Below are positions 18,665-28,195 of a DNA stretch of 64,000 nucleotides, piece by piece (the first letter of the stretch is position 1; every line of letters begins with the position of its first letter). The DNA is taken from positions 62,001 to 126,000 of the forward strand of contig JBOEGR010000004.1 of NCBI GenBank assembly GCA_050633525.1. The letters are read 5' to 3'. This stretch comes from CANLBN01 sp050633525. Its GTDB lineage: Bacteria > Pseudomonadota > Gammaproteobacteria > Pseudomonadales > Cellvibrionaceae. The notes beneath the pieces were generated by a model. It was not told the origin of the DNA. It worked only from the letters and a program-made list of their open reading frames with translations, and did not search any database. The translations under genes and the position numbers were made by a program.

Positions 18665-19618
18665 ATGGCTACGTTTTTAGATTCTCTCCGAAGCTGGCTA
18701 CAACAACAGATCATCGGTCAAGAATATTTAATTGATCGCTTATTAATTGCCATTTTGGCAAATGGGCACTTACTCGTTGAAGGCGCACCAGGCTTAGCAA
18801 AAACAAAAGCCATTAAACAGTTGGCTATGGGAGTAGAAGGCGAGTTTCAGCGAGTTCAATTTACCCCAGATTTATTACCAACGGATATTACAGGCACCGA
18901 CATCTATCGTGCTCAAGACCACAGCTTCGAGTTTCAGCCAGGTCCTATTTTTCATAACTTAGTATTAGCTGATGAAATTAATCGGGCACCGGCTAAAGTG
19001 CAGTCGGCTTTGTTAGAGGCTATGGCTGAGCGACAAGTCAGTGTGGGTAATAAGACCTATGCTTTACCCGAATTGTTTTTAGTGATGGCCACTCAAAACC
19101 CTATTGAGCAGGAGGGAACCTACCCTCTGCCAGAAGCCCAGCTCGATCGCTTTCTTATGCAAGTTAATGTCGACTATCCAGACACGGCTTCCGAAAGCGC
19201 TATCCTAAAGCTCGCACGTAATGAGGCCAGTCAAGTTGTATCTGAACCACCCCATATTATTTCACAAAAAGACCTCTTGGCTGCACGGCAGGCTGTGTTA
19301 CAAGTACATACCGCTGAGACTTTAGAAGATTACATCGTACAGCTCACGATGGCGACTCGCCATCCAGAAAAAGTCGATCAGCAATTAGCTCAATGGATAG
19401 AGTATGGCGTCAGCCCACGCGCAACAATTGGCTTAGATCGCTGCGCTAAAGCACATGCATTCTTAAAAGGTAAAGATTTCGTTTCTCCTGATGATATACT
19501 GGCAGTTATTCATGATGTATTTAGGCATCGATTGATACTGAGTTTTGAAGCTCAAGCTCAAGGCGTTAGTCCGGAGCAAGTGGTCGATTATTTAATTGAA
19601 AAGATTGCAGTTGTATAA
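18665..19618 (+). CDS. MoxR-type AAA+ ATPase
   Basis: A 317-residue AAA+ ATPase of the MoxR family, chaperone-like proteins that mature or regulate VWA-domain partners. Walker A is EGAPGLAKTKA, Walker B is LVLADEINRAPAKVQSALLEAM, and sensor-1 is VMATQNPIEQEGTYPLPEAQLDRF; the C-terminal lid domain has GVSPRATIGLDRCAKA. It is first in a six-gene operon with DUF58, DUF4381, two VWA membrane proteins and a BatD-like protein, the Bat arrangement. Confidence 0.94.
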   Translation: MATFLDSLRSWLQQQIIGQEYLIDRLLIAILANGHLLVEGAPGLAKTKAIKQLAMGVEGEFQRVQFTPDLLPTDITGTDIYRAQDHSFEFQPGPIFHNLVLADEINRAPAKVQSALLEAMAERQVSVGNKTYALPELFLVMATQNPIEQEGTYPLPEAQLDRFLMQVNVDYPDTASESAILKLARNEASQVVSEPPHIISQKDLLAARQAVLQVHTAETLEDYIVQLTMATRHPEKVDQQLAQWIEYGVSPRATIGLDRCAKAHAFLKGKDFVSPDDILAVIHDVFRHRLILSFEAQAQGVSPEQVVDYLIEKIAVV

Positions 19619-19625
19619 GCTTACA

Positions 19626-20597
19626 ATGCCTTCTAAGCAAAATAAAAAAACAAGCAAAGATACCCAGCCACAAGGTGCTTATGTTGAGTTATCAGCACTA
19701 CAGGGTCTAAGGCATTTAGCTAATAATTACACAACAAATAAAAAATTAGCCAATAGTGCCGAGACTAGCGGCCAGCATCGGAGTAGAGCCTTAAATCGAG
19801 GCATGGAATTTGAAGAAGTTCGCTTATACCAAGCCGGCGATGATGTTAGAAATATAGACTGGCGTGTCACTGCTCGTACACAAGCGACGCACACCAAATG
19901 CTATAGAGATGAAAAAGAAAAACCGGTGATTACTTTAGTAGACCAGAGGAAGTCACTTTTCTTTGGTAGTCAGTATTGCTTCAAATCTGTTTATGCTTGT
20001 GAATTGGCAGCATTAATTAATTGGTCCACTTTAAAGCGCGGCGATAGAGTCGGCGGCATTGTCCTTGGCTCCCACGAGATACATGAAACTCGCCCTGCTC
20101 GTTCCCAGAAGGCGGTTAATCAATGGCTAAATTTACTGGTAACAAACAATCATCAATTAAACGCTTCTCTCACTCACAACGAACCTTCACTTTCAGATAG
20201 CTTACAACAATTGCAGCGTGTCGCTCGTAGTGGAACGGAGTGTATAATTATTAGTGATTTTTATGATTTAAACAAAGAATGTGAAAAACAGCTCTACTTA
20301 CTAGCAAGACATAACCCGATAAAACTGTTTTGGTTGGTAGATCCTCTCGAAAAAAAATTACCTGCGGCCCCACAACTCACCGTAAGCAATGGTAAAGAAC
20401 GCTCAGTCATCACTATCGGAAAGCACCAACAGGAGCAACAAGCAAATTTGCTTAATGGTAAACATAAAAAAATTAATGATCTTTGCATTCGCCTAGGTAT
20501 CAGCTTAGTCAGCATCGACATTCAAAAACCGCTGAGTTTAGCATTAGTCAATCAGACAACCCCGCGCTCTAGCATTGTTGATGGAGCGATGAAATAA
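19626..20597 (+). CDS. DUF58 protein of the Bat operon
   Basis: A DUF58-family protein of about 323 residues. I place the start at the ATG at 19626, 7 bases after the moxR stop. An in-frame TTG at 19596 would overlap moxR by 23 bases, and neither site has a strong ribosome-binding site. The conserved core is GMEFEEVRLYQAGDDVRNIDWRVTART, followed by a degenerate VWA-like fold. DUF58 proteins accompany MoxR and VWA genes; no enzymatic activity is established. Part of the moxR-bat operon. Confidence 0.88.
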   Translation: MPSKQNKKTSKDTQPQGAYVELSALQGLRHLANNYTTNKKLANSAETSGQHRSRALNRGMEFEEVRLYQAGDDVRNIDWRVTARTQATHTKCYRDEKEKPVITLVDQRKSLFFGSQYCFKSVYACELAALINWSTLKRGDRVGGIVLGSHEIHETRPARSQKAVNQWLNLLVTNNHQLNASLTHNEPSLSDSLQQLQRVARSGTECIIISDFYDLNKECEKQLYLLARHNPIKLFWLVDPLEKKLPAAPQLTVSNGKERSVITIGKHQQEQQANLLNGKHKKINDLCIRLGISLVSIDIQKPLSLALVNQTTPRSSIVDGAMK

Positions 20598-20598
20598 T

Positions 20599-21150
20599 AT
20601 GTCACCCTCCCTAAATTCTGCATCGACCACCCTCCCCTTGGAAGACATTATTACACCGTCAGGGGTTGCTAGCTGGCCACCTGCTATTGGTTGGTGGTTA
20701 GTTATATTTCTTGCCCTGGGAATAATTGTATTTTGTATTATTTTTTATCGTCGTTATCAAAAGAAGTGGAGCTATAGAAAAGAGGCTTTAAATCTATTAA
20801 ACGAAAAAATAAATCAGTGGCAAGAAAAAGACTTGAATGACGACGCAATACTTAAACAGCTGGTTAACATTTTAAAAAGAACCAGTATCAGTGCTTATCC
20901 GTCAAAAAAAATTGAATCACTACATGGAAAAAACTGGTTAGATATTTTACGTATACAAGCCCCTCAAGTAGCATTTCCTCAAGAACTCACCGACTATATT
21001 TCAGATACTCAATATCAAAAAGAGAAAAAGATTGACCCTATACAACTCCATGATTTTTGCAAAAACTGGATACGACAGCACGACACTCAATGGCATGAGA
21101 TGGGCGTAGAGAGCGATGGTATAAATACAATAAAAATAGAGAGTACATAG
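20599..21150 (+). CDS. DUF4381 single-span membrane protein
   Basis: A 183-residue protein with a short N-terminal segment ending in SWPPAIGWW, one transmembrane helix (about residues 32-51), a basic RRYQKKW patch, then a cytoplasmic helical domain. The PSGVASWPPAIGWW pattern is the DUF4381 hallmark in MoxR/Bat operons. It begins 1 base after the DUF58 stop and ends 3 bases before the next gene. Function unknown; the context suggests a membrane partner of the VWA proteins. Confidence 0.85.
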   Translation: MSPSLNSASTTLPLEDIITPSGVASWPPAIGWWLVIFLALGIIVFCIIFYRRYQKKWSYRKEALNLLNEKINQWQEKDLNDDAILKQLVNILKRTSISAYPSKKIESLHGKNWLDILRIQAPQVAFPQELTDYISDTQYQKEKKIDPIQLHDFCKNWIRQHDTQWHEMGVESDGINTIKIEST

Positions 21151-21153
21151 GCA

Positions 21154-22266
21154 ATGCTTGAATTTCAGTGGCCTTGGATGTTCTTAATCTTACCCTTACC
21201 CCTGTTGGTTTATTGGCTCGCCAAGCCAAAGCAACAGCAACAAGCTGCTGTTGTTGTTCCATTCTATAAACAGCTGGTAGCATTAAAAACAAACTCTACG
21301 ACCTTATCCGGGCTTAAACATAAAGGATATAAAATCTTTTTCTTATTGTTTATTTGGTTGTGCTGGGTCACCGCTATTGCTCGGCCCTATTGGTCGGGTG
21401 AAGCTGTAGCCTTACCTACATCTGGGCGAGATTTACTACTCGCTGTCGATATATCTGACAGTATGGACCAAGCCGATATGGAAATTAACGGTGACCCAGC
21501 AACACGCTTGCAATCTGTTAAATTGGTTGTTGACCAATTTATTCAACGTCGACAAGGAGATCGACTTGGTTTAGTTTTATTCGGAACCAATGCCTACCTT
21601 CAAACCCCTCTTACTTTCGATAGTTCAACTGTTGCTCAATTTCTATTAGAGGCCCAGCTAGGTTTTGCAGGACCTAAAACAGCCATCGGTGATGCGATTG
21701 GTTTATCGGTTAAACGCTTACAAGAATTGAAAAATGATAATGAAAATAAAGTTCTTATTCTATTAACTGATGGGGCCAATACAGCAGGTGAAGTCGAGCC
21801 ATTACAGGCCGCTAAATTAGCGCAACAAACGGGTATTAAGATTTATACTGTCGGCATTGGTGCAGACAAAATGACAATCTCAGGTTTTTTTGGACCAAGA
21901 ACAGTTAATCCTTCTGCTCAACTAGACGAGAAGACACTAATTGATATTGCCGATTCTACTGGAGGACGTTACTTTCGTGCGCGTAAAACTGATGAGCTCG
22001 ATGACATATATCGCATATTAGATCAACTTGAACCAGTCAGTCAAAAACAAGAATGGTTGCGACCTATACAATCTTTATTTATGTGGCCGCTTGCCATGGC
22101 ACTTATTCTTAGTGCTCTTTTGGCTTTATTTTCTATAGGGTTTAGCCGTATCGTAACGTCGATGTCGCAGCATTTGCATACTTTTAAGTGGCCATTATTA
22201 AGATCAAAAATAGTCACTGCACTCAAAAAAGCAATGCGTTCAAACAAAGGGGGTAAGATACGGTAA
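21154..22266 (+). CDS. batA: BatA-like VWA-domain membrane protein
   Basis: A 370-residue inner-membrane protein. Helices lie at about residues 5-22 and 50-70, then a von Willebrand A domain with an intact MIDAS: DISDSMD, later a Thr-containing QTPLT and LLTDGANT. A final helix lies near residue 305-325. Bat proteins are linked to aerotolerance and stress survival in Bacteroides and Leptospira studies, with mechanism unclear. The stop codon overlaps the start of the next VWA gene (TAATG). Confidence 0.92.
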   Translation: MLEFQWPWMFLILPLPLLVYWLAKPKQQQQAAVVVPFYKQLVALKTNSTTLSGLKHKGYKIFFLLFIWLCWVTAIARPYWSGEAVALPTSGRDLLLAVDISDSMDQADMEINGDPATRLQSVKLVVDQFIQRRQGDRLGLVLFGTNAYLQTPLTFDSSTVAQFLLEAQLGFAGPKTAIGDAIGLSVKRLQELKNDNENKVLILLTDGANTAGEVEPLQAAKLAQQTGIKIYTVGIGADKMTISGFFGPRTVNPSAQLDEKTLIDIADSTGGRYFRARKTDELDDIYRILDQLEPVSQKQEWLRPIQSLFMWPLAMALILSALLALFSIGFSRIVTSMSQHLHTFKWPLLRSKIVTALKKAMRSNKGGKIR

Positions 22267-24056
22267 TGGAGTCATTAAATGATTTTCATTTTCTACGCCC
22301 ATTGTGGTTTCTCGTTATCTTGCCTTTATTGTGGCTATGCTACCATCTGTGGAAAAAGCGCTTAGACAATACCGGCTTAGAAAGCATTATAGATAAAAAG
22401 CTATTATCTCATCTTGTTGAAGGTCAAAATAAACGCTATTCCTCATCCCCGATTATAGGTTTGTTATTTATTTGGATTGTGACTATTACAGCTCTTGCAG
22501 GACCCACATGGAAAAAAATCCCCCAAGCGCTTGTAGCACCCGAATCTGCTGTCGTTATTTTATTGGATCTTTCTCCCAGTATGCGAGCAAAAGATTTAAA
22601 GCCATCACGGATTATTAGAGCTCACCTAAAAATACAAGATCTCTTAAGTCAGCGCAAAGAAGGTTTAACCGCTTTGGTTGTTTATGCTGGAGAAGCACAT
22701 ATTGTGACCCCTTTGACAGATGACGTAAAAACCATCAGCAATTTATTACCCACTCTTCAGCCAGGAATACTACCGCTACCGGGCAGTAATACAGAAATGG
22801 GGATTACCGTTTCTGTTGATTTAGTCAATGCGGCAAATTTACCTAAGGCATCGATATTATTAATCACTGACAACATTGATCAAAGCGCTTTTTCAGAAAT
22901 ACAAAAACAATTACCGAAATCTATTAGCCTTACAATTTTAGGCTTAGGGACAGATGAAGGTGCCCCCATCCCTAACAATGGTGATTTTATAAAAGATAAA
23001 AACGGAAACATTATTATCGCTAAGCGTAATAGCCAGCTTATGCAAGATTTGGCCGAAAGAGTAGACGGCTACTATTTACCTATTCAATCGAGTACGGCGG
23101 ATATTGACTTTTATTATCAACAACTAGAAACACTATTTAATGCCAATTTAGATAAAACAAAAGACGATAGAAAATACGATGCGTGGTATGAGTTTGGCCC
23201 TATTTTACTACTTTTAATGACGCCCTTTGTTTTACTTGCGTTTAGACGAGGCCTAGTTATTAGCTTATGCTCCACCTCAATTGTTCTTAGTAGCTTCTCT
23301 CCTTCACCTGCTCAGGCCTCCGCTTGGGATTATTTATGGAAAAATGATGACCAACGTGCGATTGAACAGTATCAAGGAGAAAATTACAGCGACGCTGCAA
23401 AAACCTTCAACAACCCCCAATGGAAAGGCCATGCACACTACAAAAATGGTGACTACGAAGCAGCCCTGCAAGAATATTCAAAAGATAAAAGTGCCATTAG
23501 TGATTACAACAAAGGCAACGCCTTAGCTCAACTACAGCGTTATGATGATGCCATTGCCGCTTATGATCAGGCACTAAAAAAGAATCCTCAACTAGAACCA
23601 GCTAAGACCAACAAAAAAATTATTGAAGACTTAAAAGCTAAACAAGAAAAAAATACAGACAATAACGACTCAAANNNNNNNNNNNAGGAAAAAGAAAACC
23701 AACAGAAAAATCAAGGTGGAAAAAATAAAGAGAACGATAAAAAACAAGACGATCAGTCTGAAAATGGGGATCAAAAGCCCACACCTGATAAAAAAGAAGA
23801 AAACACTCAAGACAAACAAGAGCAGCAAGACCGTGATCGAAAAAATGAAAAAAACAAAGATAAAGCAGTAGCAAGTAACGAAGAAAGCCTCTCTCCTGAA
23901 GAGCAGCAAGCTTTAGAACAATGGTTAAGGAAGGTTCCTGATGACCCTAGTGGTTTACTTAAAAGAAAGTTTGAATACGAATATCAACTAAGACGAAAAC
24001 TATATCAAAAAGGCGAATGGAAGTTGCCTGACAACAATGCCCATCAACGCTATTAA
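22266..24056 (+). CDS. batB: BatB/BatC fusion: VWA domain plus TPR repeats
   Basis: A roughly 596-residue protein joining BatB and BatC roles. Two N-terminal helices flank a VWA domain whose MIDAS reads DLSPSMR, with TPLTDD and LLITDNID. A helix near residue 315-335 leads to about three TPR units (for example KGNALAQLQRYDDAIAAYDQALKKNPQLEPA). A Lys/Glu/Asn/Asp-rich low-complexity stretch follows and contains the 11 undetermined bases, then a conserved tail VPDDPSGLLKRKFEYEYQ. The frame is open and sensible on both sides of the gap. Confidence 0.88.
   Translation: MESLNDFHFLRPLWFLVILPLLWLCYHLWKKRLDNTGLESIIDKKLLSHLVEGQNKRYSSSPIIGLLFIWIVTITALAGPTWKKIPQALVAPESAVVILLDLSPSMRAKDLKPSRIIRAHLKIQDLLSQRKEGLTALVVYAGEAHIVTPLTDDVKTISNLLPTLQPGILPLPGSNTEMGITVSVDLVNAANLPKASILLITDNIDQSAFSEIQKQLPKSISLTILGLGTDEGAPIPNNGDFIKDKNGNIIIAKRNSQLMQDLAERVDGYYLPIQSSTADIDFYYQQLETLFNANLDKTKDDRKYDAWYEFGPILLLLMTPFVLLAFRRGLVISLCSTSIVLSSFSPSPAQASAWDYLWKNDDQRAIEQYQGENYSDAAKTFNNPQWKGHAHYKNGDYEAALQEYSKDKSAISDYNKGNALAQLQRYDDAIAAYDQALKKNPQLEPAKTNKKIIEDLKAKQEKNTDNNDSXXXXXEKENQQKNQGGKNKENDKKQDDQSENGDQKPTPDKKEENTQDKQEQQDRDRKNEKNKDKAVASNEESLSPEEQQALEQWLRKVPDDPSGLLKRKFEYEYQLRRKLYQKGEWKLPDNNAHQRY
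23675..23685. other. Run of 11 undetermined bases (assembly gap)
   Basis: Eleven Ns inside the low-complexity linker of the BatB-like gene. The upstream TPR part and the downstream conserved tail are in one frame if the gap is truly 11 bases (2 modulo 3), so the stated length is probably right modulo three. Repetitive AAR/GAY codons here are a likely cause of the unresolved bases. Confidence 0.95.
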
Positions 24057-24070
24057 CTATTAGTATAAAA

Positions 24071-25741
24071 ATGATTAAGACTGTTTTTGCTTTTACCCTA
24101 TACTTTTTATTCTCGAGCATAAGTGTCAATAGCTATTCGCTTACACTAAATGCCGAAGTCGATCGCACTCAACTTGCTAGCAATGAGTCACTGCGACTCA
24201 TTGTCACCGCGGACGAAACCGCCAGTGCCAAAGTAGATTTTACTGAGCTATTACTGCAATTCGACATTATTAACACTCAAAGAAGCAATCAAACATCCAT
24301 AGTTAATGGCAAAGTTTCCGCCAGTACTCAATGGATACTGATTTTAAGCCCAAAAGAATCAGGCCGACTTGTTATCCCTTCCTTTGAATATCGAGGCGTT
24401 TATAGCCCAGCTATTTTTGTTAATGTAAATGATACCGGAACAAGCAACAACGCTGTGGCGGATAAAGACGTATTCTTAAAGCTCAGTGTTAATAAAAATA
24501 TTGTTTATGTACAAGAACAACTGCTTATCACCATACGCTTATATTATAAAACAGCATTATCAAGCTATGACGATGAGGCATTGCAACTAGATAACTCAAC
24601 CTTAACACTGGTATCAGAAAGTAATTTTAGGAGTGATGTAAAGGGCGTAAACTACCAAGTTCTTGAAAAAATTTATGCATTACATCCACAGGCAAGTGGA
24701 ACTATCACGATACCAACTCAATCCTGGCGTTTAGAGAAGGCGCTCAATCGTTTCAATTTTGGCCGTTCGGGCAATCCTTATCTATATGTACGCAGTGATC
24801 CACTTACAGTTGAAGTAAAACCGATTGCAAACGAAAGCACAGCAGACACATGGCTCCCCTCAACCGCACTAACTCTCGACGGGAAATGGAAGCAATCTTT
24901 ACTTGAAGCAAAAGTCGGGGAACCGCTCAATTATCAACTAGTGCTAATTGCAAATGGTTTGACGGCAGCTCAACTCCCCGATATAACCCTTCCAGAATCA
25001 GACGAGTTCACCATTTATTCAGATAAGGCTGATATAGACGACAATAAAAGCTCTATAGGCATCATAGGTACTCGCGTCAATAACTTTGCTATTATTCCTC
25101 GACAGTCGGGCACATTTACTTTTCCTAGCACGACCATAAAGTGGTGGAATACAGAAAAAAATAGAGAGGAAGAATCAACAGTAAAAGCACAAACTATTGT
25201 TGTGATAGATGAAAATATTGCAGAATCCGACCAGCTACCCACTTTAAATAGCAGCAAAAACAAAAGCGAATCCACGCAAACTGAAGCAAGCTCTTCGCTC
25301 TGGAAAATACTAACCTTATTATTCTTATCATTGAGCATGATTTTGGCTTATATTTTACTGCGTAAGAAAAAAGTGCAAGAAAAGGGCAACAATACCAGCC
25401 CAGTAAACAATGATCAAAAAAAGTTAAAAACCGAAAAACAACTTAAACAAGATATAATCAACTCTGCCAACAATAAGAACTGGTCAGAACTAAGAGATTC
25501 TATTTTAAAATATGGTGAATTCGTATCGCACGAGAAAAAAATAAAATCGCTTTCAGCAATGACTTCACTTTATCCCAACCTAGAGCAAGAACTAGCACAA
25601 CTTGATCAAGAAATTTATTCAGGGAAGGAAAAAATATCGTCTTACTCTCCCGAAAAACTGATAGAGCTTACCTTATCGATCAAAAAAGAAACTGGATCTA
25701 TTAAAAAAAGTAAAAAGTTAAAAAAATTATACCCTAATTAA
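24071..25741 (+). CDS. batD: BatD-like oxygen-tolerance protein
   Basis: A 556-residue protein with an N-terminal signal peptide (about 24 residues), a large periplasmic part of beta-rich repeats (LNAEVDRTQLASNESLRLIV, VNKNIVYVQEQLLITIRLYY), one transmembrane helix near residue 414-434, and a basic cytoplasmic tail of about 120 residues. This matches BatD architecture. It is last in the moxR-bat operon, and a terminator follows 48 bases later. Confidence 0.88.
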   Translation: MIKTVFAFTLYFLFSSISVNSYSLTLNAEVDRTQLASNESLRLIVTADETASAKVDFTELLLQFDIINTQRSNQTSIVNGKVSASTQWILILSPKESGRLVIPSFEYRGVYSPAIFVNVNDTGTSNNAVADKDVFLKLSVNKNIVYVQEQLLITIRLYYKTALSSYDDEALQLDNSTLTLVSESNFRSDVKGVNYQVLEKIYALHPQASGTITIPTQSWRLEKALNRFNFGRSGNPYLYVRSDPLTVEVKPIANESTADTWLPSTALTLDGKWKQSLLEAKVGEPLNYQLVLIANGLTAAQLPDITLPESDEFTIYSDKADIDDNKSSIGIIGTRVNNFAIIPRQSGTFTFPSTTIKWWNTEKNREEESTVKAQTIVVIDENIAESDQLPTLNSSKNKSESTQTEASSSLWKILTLLFLSLSMILAYILLRKKKVQEKGNNTSPVNNDQKKLKTEKQLKQDIINSANNKNWSELRDSILKYGEFVSHEKKIKSLSAMTSLYPNLEQELAQLDQEIYSGKEKISSYSPEKLIELTLSIKKETGSIKKSKKLKKLYPN

Positions 25742-25788
25742 AAGCGATTCACTTAAGCTTATCGATAACTCTTCACCATCAAAATAAT

Positions 25789-25822
25789 AAATACCCCTAA
25801 CAGAAAACCATTAGGGGTATTT
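25789..25822. terminator. Bidirectional terminator after the bat operon
   Basis: A 12-base stem, AAATACCCCTAA with TTAGGGGTATTT, around a 10-base loop. It lies between the rightward batD-like gene and the leftward TRAP-type gene and can stop both. Confidence 0.85.
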
Positions 25823-25850
25823 ATATATGCCATATTAAAACTCTAAAATT

Positions 25851-26906
25851 TTATTCGGAAAATAAAGCAGCGGTGAAATCATATAATTCTTGTGCGTTAA
25901 AATTTCCCGAATTATCTTTAATCCATTTATCACGAACAGCAACTGCCAAACCATCCATTTTTTTCGTTTGTTCCGGGCTGAAAGTAACCACGGCAATCCC
26001 TTTTTCTTTTATCTTATCGTTATACTTACCTATAACATTGTTTTCGTAATTAGATACGTAATGCTGAATTGATTCGTCAATTGATTCCAGCAATACCTTA
26101 CGATTATTATCACTTAAGCCTGCAAGTGCTTGGGTATTTGCTACAACAGGGCAATTAGCCGTCCCTAAGTTCAAATTGTCAGTAGCCCACGTACCAGCCT
26201 CTACAGAACCAAATGCCAAGTGTGCATGCTGAGCGAATGCTACTGTATCTATCACTCCCGCATCCAGAGCTTGCCTAACTTCATTTGCCGCAACTCCGGT
26301 TTTAACAGCCCCCAGTTGCGACATTACTCCAGCAATACCCCCAGGGCCACGAATTCGCTTACCGCTAAAATCGTCTAGCGATTCTGGGGTTTTACCTACA
26401 CCAATTAAATTATACTGAGGCAAAGGTGATGGCATTAGTAGAGTTGCATTCCATCTTGCCAAATCGCCTACAACACTTGGGTGCTGATACACTTTCATCG
26501 AGATCTCAGCTAAGCGCGCTAACGAAATATCTTTAGCAAAAGGCAACTCAGTGACAGTGATGGTTGGGTTTTTTGCTTTATGATAAAAGGAACAGAACTG
26601 AGCCATTTCAAAAGCCCCGATTGAAATGCCATCTAGGTTTTCTTTATTTTTCGATAAGCCGCCATAGGAAATATTTAGCTTAAATTTTCCATCAGTTTTG
26701 GTAGAAACTAATTCAGATAGTTTCTCGACATGCTCAGTAAACGCACGACGCTTACTCCATAATGATACATTCCATTCCACTTCATCATAAACAAGTGGTT
26801 CAACTGCTTTTTCGACAGCAGTACTTATGTCGTCTGATTTTTCACATGCCACTAAAAAAGTGAAACAACTTAGAGAGATTAGACTAGTTTTGATTATTTT
26901 TATCAT
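25851..26906 (-). CDS. TRAP-type solute-binding lipoprotein, orphan
   Basis: A 351-residue periplasmic binding protein of the DctP/TRAP family with a lipobox (FLVAC, Cys21), so it is membrane-anchored. Family features are ISYGGLSKNKENLDGISIGAFEMAQF near the start, FSGKRIRGPGGIAGVMSQLGA, and the VRQALDAGVIDTVAF helix. TRAP systems normally need DctQ and DctM membrane subunits; neither is beside it. The substrate cannot be told from the sequence. Confidence 0.8.
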   Translation of the reverse strand: MIKIIKTSLISLSCFTFLVACEKSDDISTAVEKAVEPLVYDEVEWNVSLWSKRRAFTEHVEKLSELVSTKTDGKFKLNISYGGLSKNKENLDGISIGAFEMAQFCSFYHKAKNPTITVTELPFAKDISLARLAEISMKVYQHPSVVGDLARWNATLLMPSPLPQYNLIGVGKTPESLDDFSGKRIRGPGGIAGVMSQLGAVKTGVAANEVRQALDAGVIDTVAFAQHAHLAFGSVEAGTWATDNLNLGTANCPVVANTQALAGLSDNNRKVLLESIDESIQHYVSNYENNVIGKYNDKIKEKGIAVVTFSPEQTKKMDGLAVAVRDKWIKDNSGNFNAQELYDFTAALFSE

Positions 26907-27025
26907 AAAGGCCTCGTTTTAGGTATTTTTTTTCTTATTTTATGCCTCTTTTTTAAAAAAAGGTCATAACATAAACCATACCCTATGAAGCTATAAAAAT
27001 ACAATAATCTTATTAGTCATTAGCC

Positions 27026-27742
27026 TTACTGTTTCAACCAAAGACATTCGCCTGAACTGGCTTTTTGTATAGTTGATAGTTTATCAACATGATTTTTCAA
27101 TTCTTCTTCGTTTGCTTTTATCACTGGTGTTGAAAAAGCTTGTTTTAGGCGCCGAATATTTTCTCCAGAGACTGATTGTGCATTATTCTCACCCTCACCC
27201 TCATCACTTAATAATAATGCGGTTTGGCCGCCAGTCATCATAAGATAAACATCAGCCAAAATTTCAGCATCGAGTAAAGCACCGTGCAAGTCACGTTGCG
27301 AATTATCGACCGTATAGCGTTTACAAAGGGCGTCTAAGTTATTTTTTTGTCCTGGATGTTTTTCCCTAGCCATCACTAGAGTATCAATTACAGAGCAATA
27401 ATCCGTAATTCGAGAATATGATCCCTGATGCAACTTAAGTTCATGATCAATAAAGCCCACATCAAATGGTGCATTGTGAATGACCAATTGAGCGCCATCC
27501 ACAAAAGCCATAAATTCATCAACGATACTAGAGAAAACAGGCTTACCTTTCAAAAACTCATTCGTAATACCATGGACTTCAATAGCCTGTTCTTCTACAT
27601 CCCTTTCAGGTTGAATGTACTGATGATAATGTTTGCCCGTTAGCTTTCTATTGACAAGCTCAACGCAACCGATTTCAATAATTTTATGACCCTTGGAAGG
27701 TTCAAGGCCTGTTGTTTCAGTATCCAGTACAATTTGTCTCAT
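27026..27742 (-). CDS. dnaQ: DNA polymerase III epsilon subunit (proofreading exonuclease)
   Basis: A 238-residue DEDD-family 3'-5' exonuclease that proofreads for polymerase III. Exo I is VLDTETTGLEP, Exo II is HNAPFDVGFIDHEL, and Exo III is HGALLDAEILADVYLMMTGGQ, all intact. The C-terminal tail, which binds the alpha subunit, is about 50 residues. Its start overlaps the rnhA stop by 4 bases, the usual rnhA-dnaQ pairing. Confidence 0.96.
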   Translation of the reverse strand: MRQIVLDTETTGLEPSKGHKIIEIGCVELVNRKLTGKHYHQYIQPERDVEEQAIEVHGITNEFLKGKPVFSSIVDEFMAFVDGAQLVIHNAPFDVGFIDHELKLHQGSYSRITDYCSVIDTLVMAREKHPGQKNNLDALCKRYTVDNSQRDLHGALLDAEILADVYLMMTGGQTALLLSDEGEGENNAQSVSGENIRRLKQAFSTPVIKANEEELKNHVDKLSTIQKASSGECLWLKQ

Positions 27743-28167
27743 TGTGGTATCCCCTCATTTGCGAGTTGATCAGCAATTTCATTTTCACGATGACCACTAT
27801 GCCCTTTTACCCACCGCCATTCAATTGTATGACGCTGTGATTGCTCATCGAGTTGCTGCCAAAGGTCGCTGTTCTTTACTGGTTTTTTTGCCGCATTTTT
27901 CCAGCCATTTTTTTTCCAATTAACGATCCATTCTGTTATGCCTTTGCGAACATACTGAGAATCTGTTGTTAAAACAACCTCACAAGATTCTGTTAAATGT
28001 TCCAAACCTTTTATTGCAGCCATTAACTCCATTCGATTGTTAGTCGTATTGTTTTCACCGCCACAAAGTGATTTTTCATTATCTTGATACCGTAATAAAG
28101 CCCCCCATCCTCCTGGACCAGGATTACCTTTACACGCACCATCTGTAAATAAGTCTATTTTTTTCAC
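27739..28167 (-). CDS. rnhA: Ribonuclease HI
   Basis: A 142-residue RNase H type 1, which cuts RNA in RNA-DNA hybrids. The catalytic set is visible: FTDGACKGNPGPGGWG (Asp), NNRMELMAAIKGLE (Glu), LTTDSQYVRKGI (Asp) and the C-terminal HRENEIADQLAN (His and Asp). The basic-handle segment WKKNGWKNAAKKPVKN is present. It lies between the yafS-like gene and dnaQ, an order shared with E. coli. Confidence 0.97.
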   Translation of the reverse strand: MKKIDLFTDGACKGNPGPGGWGALLRYQDNEKSLCGGENNTTNNRMELMAAIKGLEHLTESCEVVLTTDSQYVRKGITEWIVNWKKNGWKNAAKKPVKNSDLWQQLDEQSQRHTIEWRWVKGHSGHRENEIADQLANEGIPQ

Positions 28168-28195
28168 TGAAGAACCTTATGGTATTGTATTGATT

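Noticed and set aside
23670..23909. Hydrophobic open frames antisense to the BatB linker
   Set aside because: They arise from the complementary reading of lysine/glutamate codon runs and include the undetermined bases.
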